Shown: positions 60,049 through 64,000 of the stretch, piece by piece
Layout: each line of letters starts with the position of its first letter
Position numbering within the stretch: the first letter of the stretch is position 1
NCBI GenBank assembly: GCA_006969625.1
Contig: CP030885.1
Coordinates: 434,001-498,000, forward strand
Source: Rhodospirillaceae bacterium
GTDB lineage: Bacteria > Pseudomonadota > Alphaproteobacteria > Kiloniellales > DSM-21159
DNA length: 64,000 nucleotides
Direction: 5' to 3'
Program-made: the position numbers and the translations under genes
Notes under the pieces: model-generated
Seen by the model: only the letters and a program-made list of their open reading frames with translations
What the model was told of the DNA's origin: nothing
Databases searched by the model: none

Positions 60049-61143
60049 TCACCGAGACCTGGCCGCAGAGGCAGGGGCCGTCGAGCGGGCCATGCCGCTG
60101 CGAAGCGCCTCCTGAAACCGTGCGGTGAAGGCCGGGTAGGCGAAGCGCTCCAGGCCGGCGGGCGGTGCGCCCGGACCGCGGCGCAGGGCCCATTCGAGCG
60201 CGTCGAGCAGCGCCGGCCGGTCGTGCGGGTCGGCGATCTCACCGGCTTCGCCCGCACCACCGACCGCGCGGACCACTTCGCCGCTGCCGTCGCGATCGCT
60301 CGCGACGACCGGCAGACCGCTCGCCATCGCCTCCAGCAACACGATGCCGAAGCCCTCGCCCGAACCGCACAAGGAAAAGGCTGTGGCGCTGCGGTACAGC
60401 GCGGCCTTCTCCGCTTCGGGAACGTATCCGGTAAAGGTGACCTTGGCGTCGACGCCGAGGGCGCGGGCCTTGGCTTCCAGGCGCGGACGATCGGGGCCAT
60501 CGCCGGCAAGAACCAGGCGCAGCCCGGGCACCCGCCGGCTCAGGTCGTCCAGCACCTCCAGCAGTTCGTCGAATCCCTTGTAGCGTTCCTGTACGGCCAT
60601 GCGTCCGAGCGACAGCAGCACGGGTCCCGATGGCGGCTCGGCGGCTGGCGCGTAAGTCGCAAGTTCGACCGTGTTGCCGACGACTTCGAAGCGGTTGCGC
60701 GGCAGGCCGGACCAGGCCGCCATGCGCGTGGCAGTCAGATCGCTGACCGACAGTACGCGCGACACGCGTCGCAGCGCTCGGCGCACCCACGCGCCGCGCC
60801 GGGTGTCGGGCGGCGCCTGCCAGGCCTCGATGCCGTGCACCACCAAATGACAACCCGGCGGCACCACCGGTAAGAGATTGAGGTGACCGCACAGCCAGAA
60901 CTCGGCACCGCGCAGCCGTGCGGCGGCGAGAAGGACAAGGAAGCGCAGCAGCGAGCCGCCGGCGTGGCGATAGCGGATCTTGTCGGGCAGTGGACCGACC
61001 GGACCCAGCGGGGCGAGACGCGCCAGCACCTCGATCTGCGTGACCTCCGGCATTGCCGCCATCGCCTGCAGGGCATCGCGGTTGAACTTGGCGATGCCGC
61101 CGCGACCGCCGAAGCAGTCGTGCAGGATGACCGCCGCTCGCAT
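60049..61143 (-). CDS. Family 4 glycosyltransferase
   Basis: A 364-residue GT4: ILHDCFGGRGGIAKFNRDAL at the N-terminus, VLLSLGRMAVQERYKGFDELLE, LAGDGPDRPRLEAKARALG, FTGYVPEAEKAALYRSATAFSLCGSGEGFGIVLLEAMASG with the E-x7-E motif in EGFGIVLLE. It shares one base between the upstream asparagine-synthase stop and its ATG (TGATG), so it is translationally coupled to it. ATG at 61143 is used. Confidence 0.92.
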   Translation of the reverse strand: MRAAVILHDCFGGRGGIAKFNRDALQAMAAMPEVTQIEVLARLAPLGPVGPLPDKIRYRHAGGSLLRFLVLLAAARLRGAEFWLCGHLNLLPVVPPGCHLVVHGIEAWQAPPDTRRGAWVRRALRRVSRVLSVSDLTATRMAAWSGLPRNRFEVVGNTVELATYAPAAEPPSGPVLLSLGRMAVQERYKGFDELLEVLDDLSRRVPGLRLVLAGDGPDRPRLEAKARALGVDAKVTFTGYVPEAEKAALYRSATAFSLCGSGEGFGIVLLEAMASGLPVVASDRDGSGEVVRAVGGAGEAGEIADPHDRPALLDALEWALRRGPGAPPAGLERFAYPAFTARFQEALRSGMARSTAPASAARSR

Positions 61144-62939
61144 CAGTTCGCCCCGCCGGCGAACGCCCGGTCGAGTTGCAGCGCCCAGCCGCGCAGGCCG
61201 CGCGCCAGATGGGCGGGCGCCGGCGGCGCCTCGGCGCCGGCCTGCAGCCAGTCGCGGACCGGCAGCGCGAAGCCGCGTTTGGGGCGCTCGGCCAGCCAGG
61301 CGGGCAGGGCCGGCCCGGCGATCTCGGCGAGCACCCGCTTGGCCGGCCGGCCGGCGTGCGCCAGGATCGGCGCCAGGCGGCGCAGCAGCACGGCGTCGAC
61401 CAGTGGCGTGCGGATCTCCAGGCCGTGCGCCATCCCGGCCCAGTCGGCGTCGCGCAGAAGCTGGTTGCGCAGGTAGCAGCCGATCTCCAGGGCCATGACC
61501 CCGAGGTGGCCGTCGCGCAGGCCCGCCGTCTGCGCGGTCAGCCGCGCCTCCGTCGCAAGCCGGGCGAGCCCCGCCACCAGCTCCTCGTCGGGAATCAGGC
61601 CGCGCAGCTCCCAGGGCAGGAACAGGCCTCGGCGAAGCTGGTACAGGCCGCCCAGCGAGCCCCCGTACTCCAGCAGGCTGGCATACTTCGGCGAGGTGCT
61701 CCGCCGCAGCAGGGGCGCGCTCAGGTGACGCAGCAGCGTGCCCAAGCCGGGCAGGCGCGCCAGGGGACCCAGGCGCCGGCGCGCGGCCGGGATCTGCCGG
61801 AAGCTCGGGTAGCTGCCGAACAGCTCGTCGCCGCCGACCCCGGACAGCGCCACCTTGAGGCCTCGGCGCGCCGCCTCGCGGGCGACGAAGAAGGTGTTGG
61901 CCCCATCGATCGAGGGCTGGTCCATGGCCGCGAGCAGCGCCGGCAGCGCCGCCTGGAACTCGGTGGCGCCCAGCCGGGCGGCGGCGTGCGGCAGGCCGAG
62001 ATGCCCGGCGACGGCGGCCGCATCGGCCACCTCGTCCGCGCCTTCGGCGTAGCCGAGGGTGAAGGCCTGCAGCCGCCCGCCCGCCCGCTGCGCCAGGGCC
62101 GCCAGGCAGGTGGAGTCGAGCCCGGCCGACAGGAACAGCCCGACCGGGACGTCGGAGACCAGATGCGCCGCCACGCTGTCGCGCAGGGCCTCTGCCACCA
62201 CCTCGGTCCGGCTGCCGGCGGTCGGAGGTGGCTCGGCTTCCGCCTCGCGCAACACCTGCGTCGGGTCGAAGTGCGCCTGCGGCCGGCCGACGCCCTCGGC
62301 GTCGGCCCACAGCCAGGTGCCGGCCGGCAGGCTGCGGATCTCGCGCCACAGGGTGACCGGCTCCGGCACGTAGCCCCACAGCAGGAAGCCGACCCGCCCT
62401 GCCGGATCGCGGCTGGGCTGCAGCGCGCTCGCCTGCAGCGCACGCACCTGGGAGGCGGCGCGCAGGCAGCCGCCGGCCTCGGCGTAGTAGAGCGGCTTGA
62501 TGCCCAACGGGTCGCGCGCCAGCAGCAGGCCGCGGCGGCGCGGGTCCCAGATCGCCAGCGCGTACATGCCGCGCAGTCGGTCGAGGAACCCCGGCCCCTC
62601 GCGCTCGTAAAGCGCCAGCAGCACCTCGGTGTCGCTGTGCGAGCGGAAGACATGGCCCTGGGCGGCCAGCTCGGCGCGCAGCTCCGCGTGGTTGTAGATC
62701 TCGCCGTTGTAGCTGACGACGCAGTCCTGGGCGCCGGTCATCGGCTGGGCGCCGGCGTCGGAGAGGTCGAGGATCGCCAGGCGCCGGTGGCCGAGGCCGA
62801 CCCGCCCGTCCGCCGAGACCCAGGCGCCCGTGCCGTCCGGCCCGCGCGCGGCCATGGCGTGCGTCACCGCCGCCAGCTCGCCGGCGTCCACGGGCGGGGC
62901 CTGGCTGCCGAAGGCGTAGATCGCCGCGACGCCGCACAT
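61143..62939 (-). CDS. Asparagine synthase, glutamine-hydrolysing
   Basis: A 598-residue AsnB-type enzyme. The N-terminal nucleophile Cys2 (MCGVAAIY) starts the glutaminase domain, with RGPDGTGAW, SYNGEIYNHAELR and HSDTEVLLALYE. The C-terminal synthetase has the PP-loop LSAGLDST and SGVGGDELFGSY. It makes asparagine or, in polysaccharide loci, amidates a sugar or uronic acid; the latter is likely here given the glycosyltransferase overlap (inference). Confidence 0.92.
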   Translation of the reverse strand: MCGVAAIYAFGSQAPPVDAGELAAVTHAMAARGPDGTGAWVSADGRVGLGHRRLAILDLSDAGAQPMTGAQDCVVSYNGEIYNHAELRAELAAQGHVFRSHSDTEVLLALYEREGPGFLDRLRGMYALAIWDPRRRGLLLARDPLGIKPLYYAEAGGCLRAASQVRALQASALQPSRDPAGRVGFLLWGYVPEPVTLWREIRSLPAGTWLWADAEGVGRPQAHFDPTQVLREAEAEPPPTAGSRTEVVAEALRDSVAAHLVSDVPVGLFLSAGLDSTCLAALAQRAGGRLQAFTLGYAEGADEVADAAAVAGHLGLPHAAARLGATEFQAALPALLAAMDQPSIDGANTFFVAREAARRGLKVALSGVGGDELFGSYPSFRQIPAARRRLGPLARLPGLGTLLRHLSAPLLRRSTSPKYASLLEYGGSLGGLYQLRRGLFLPWELRGLIPDEELVAGLARLATEARLTAQTAGLRDGHLGVMALEIGCYLRNQLLRDADWAGMAHGLEIRTPLVDAVLLRRLAPILAHAGRPAKRVLAEIAGPALPAWLAERPKRGFALPVRDWLQAGAEAPPAPAHLARGLRGWALQLDRAFAGGAN

Positions 62940-62941
62940 CC

Positions 62942-63724
62942 TCAGCCGCGCTTCTGCAGGTAGGCGTAGAAGGTGGCGCCCAGCGCCTGCGGCGTCAGGC
63001 GGAAGGCCAGGCGCATCAGGTGCCAGGCCAGGGCCGAGCGGCCGAAGTAGGCCGGCTCGTTGTTCATCGTGTGCACGGCGTGGAGGTAGCGCGCCGGTGG
63101 AAAGGCCCGGCGCAGGGCGGCCCGCGTGTTGAGCCGGTAGCAGGTGGGGTAGACGCCGGCCGCCGGGCGGTCCGGCTGCACCCGGCGCAGCACCGCGACA
63201 TGCAGGCGGTTGGGCACCAGGTTGGTGGCCAGGCCGATGTAGCCCCAGCGGTTGGGCGTGCGCGCGCAGATCCAGCCGCCCGGCTTCAGCACGCGGTCCA
63301 GCTCGTGGGCCGTCGCCTGCGGGTCGGCGACGTGCTCGAACACGCAGTCAGCGACGACCAGGTCGACCGAGGCGTCGTCCAGCGGCAGCACGCCGCCGGG
63401 CGCGATCGTCTCGGCCGCGTCCAGGTAGGGGTTGTCGCGCACCGCCGGGTCGATGTCGACGCCGACCACCCGTGCGCACTTGCCCTTGAGCGTGCGCAGC
63501 GCGCGCCGCCAGGCGATGCCGTCCTGCGCGATCGAGCGGCCCGGCCCGGCACCGTAGTCGAGCACCGTCATCTCAGGGCGCAGCAGGACGTTCACCCGGG
63601 CGTAGAAGGCGATCGTGCCGTCCGTGTGGCTGAAGCCGCCGGCCGCGCGCTCCGGATAGAAGCGCGTTTCGAACTCGTCGGCGAAGGGATTGGCGGCAAG
63701 ATGCGTCTCGGCAGCGTTCGGCAA
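62942..63724 (-). CDS. SAM-dependent methyltransferase
   Basis: A 260-residue class I methyltransferase: motif I VLDYGAGPGRS, acidic residue in VVGVDIDPAV, post-I LPLDDASVDLVVADCVFEHV and RVLKPGGWICARTPNRWG. It probably methylates a sugar or lipid in this locus. A TTG at 63724 with GGAGAG nine bases upstream is chosen, because the region above it (to the ATG at 63856) is Ala/Arg-rich and not family-like. It precedes the asparagine synthase on the same strand, 2 bp from its ATG. Confidence 0.85.
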   Translation of the reverse strand: MPNAAETHLAANPFADEFETRFYPERAAGGFSHTDGTIAFYARVNVLLRPEMTVLDYGAGPGRSIAQDGIAWRRALRTLKGKCARVVGVDIDPAVRDNPYLDAAETIAPGGVLPLDDASVDLVVADCVFEHVADPQATAHELDRVLKPGGWICARTPNRWGYIGLATNLVPNRLHVAVLRRVQPDRPAAGVYPTCYRLNTRAALRRAFPPARYLHAVHTMNNEPAYFGRSALAWHLMRLAFRLTPQALGATFYAYLQKRG

Positions 63725-63926
63725 GCTGCGGCTCTCCGCGGCTGTCGGGTCTGGGCGGCAGCGCAGCTTAGCACGCGCCCGCCGCGCCGGCGCCAGAGTC
63801 TCGGGGGCCGCTGGCCCCTTCGCAGCGCGCCGCAGATCGACTAGCTTCGCCGGCATGGCGCGCGGCCGGGCGACCGGAGTCGCAAAGGGCCGCGCGCGCC
63901 CGCAGCGACCCGGCCCCCTTCGCCCA

Positions 63927-64000
63927 ATGCGCATCACCATCGTCCAAGGCCCCTTCCTGCCGGTCCCGCCCCTGCGCGGCGGCGCCGTGGAGAAGATCAT
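63927..64000 (+). CDS. Start of a family 4 glycosyltransferase, cut by window edge
   Basis: 24 codons are present: MRITIVQGPFLPVPPLRGGAV then EKI. The GGA(V)EK loop of GT4 enzymes near the acceptor site is visible, as is the usual first beta strand. The rest lies beyond base 64000. It is divergent from the methyltransferase gene with about 200 bp between. Confidence 0.7.
   Translation, partial: MRITIVQGPFLPVPPLRGGAVEKI

Overview
The window is GC-rich (roughly 70%), densely packed DNA with no tRNA, rRNA or CRISPR visible. The gene content points to an alphaproteobacterium of the Rhodospirillales type: ubiA divergent from rsmE-gshA (plant/alphaproteobacterial-type glutamate-cysteine ligase), small DUF4170 and DUF3096 proteins, a RegB/RegA redox two-component system with a Sco copper chaperone nearby, an ETFB-lysine-methyltransferase-like protein, and an ugpBAEC operon. 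This assignment is inferred from gene families and synteny only.

Region 1 (1-12.3 kb) is housekeeping: a partial M20 peptidase, an exported propeller-like protein, a RidA-like protein, gshA, rsmE, ubiA, an exported protein interrupted by an in-frame amber codon, a protein methyltransferase, ubiD, several small proteins and an AraC/O6-methylguanine methyltransferase fusion. Region 2 (12.5-16.9 kb) is a four-gene ugp glycerol-3-phosphate ABC importer. Region 3 (17.1-20.6 kb) is a small accessory island on the minus strand: a lower-GC membrane pentapeptide-repeat protein, a RelE/Xre (HigBA-like) module with two palindromic operators, a HicAB module and an orphan Xre regulator. Region 4 (20.7-25.5 kb) holds late cobalamin genes: cobT divergent from cobS and a cobC-type phosphatase, and a divergent CobD-like protein further on. 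Region 5 (25.9-30.9 kb) has a Sco protein, a VOC protein, an ABC-2 exporter pair and regBA.

Region 6 (31-64 kb) is a long surface-polysaccharide and secretion locus. It begins with an HPr-kinase-like ATPase and a PqqD-like protein, then two small genes behind a Fur-box-like sequence. A type I exporter follows (HlyD adaptor and LssB-type ABC), then an exported protein with a carbohydrate-binding-like middle and an outer-membrane barrel. Next come Wza-like and Wzc-like export proteins, an O-antigen-ligase family protein, a WcaJ-type sugar-phosphate transferase and a C93 (LapG-family) cysteine protease. The protease is divergent from a membrane PAS/degenerate HD-GYP protein. The rest comprises a PPP phosphatase, a PF14907-type nucleotidyltransferase, five complete glycosyltransferases, a second Wzy-like protein, a Wzx-like flippase, an asparagine synthase, a methyltransferase and the start of another glycosyltransferase.

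Read together, region 6 could build and export a polysaccharide: WcaJ loads the first sugar, the glycosyltransferases extend it, Wzx flips it, a Wzy-like protein polymerises it, and Wzc and Wza export it. The type I exporter, C93 protease and degenerate HD-GYP receptor resemble the parts list of a Lap-type adhesin-retention system whose adhesin is not in this window. The most interesting candidates for something undescribed are that protease/receptor pair and the HPr-kinase-like/PqqD-like pair.
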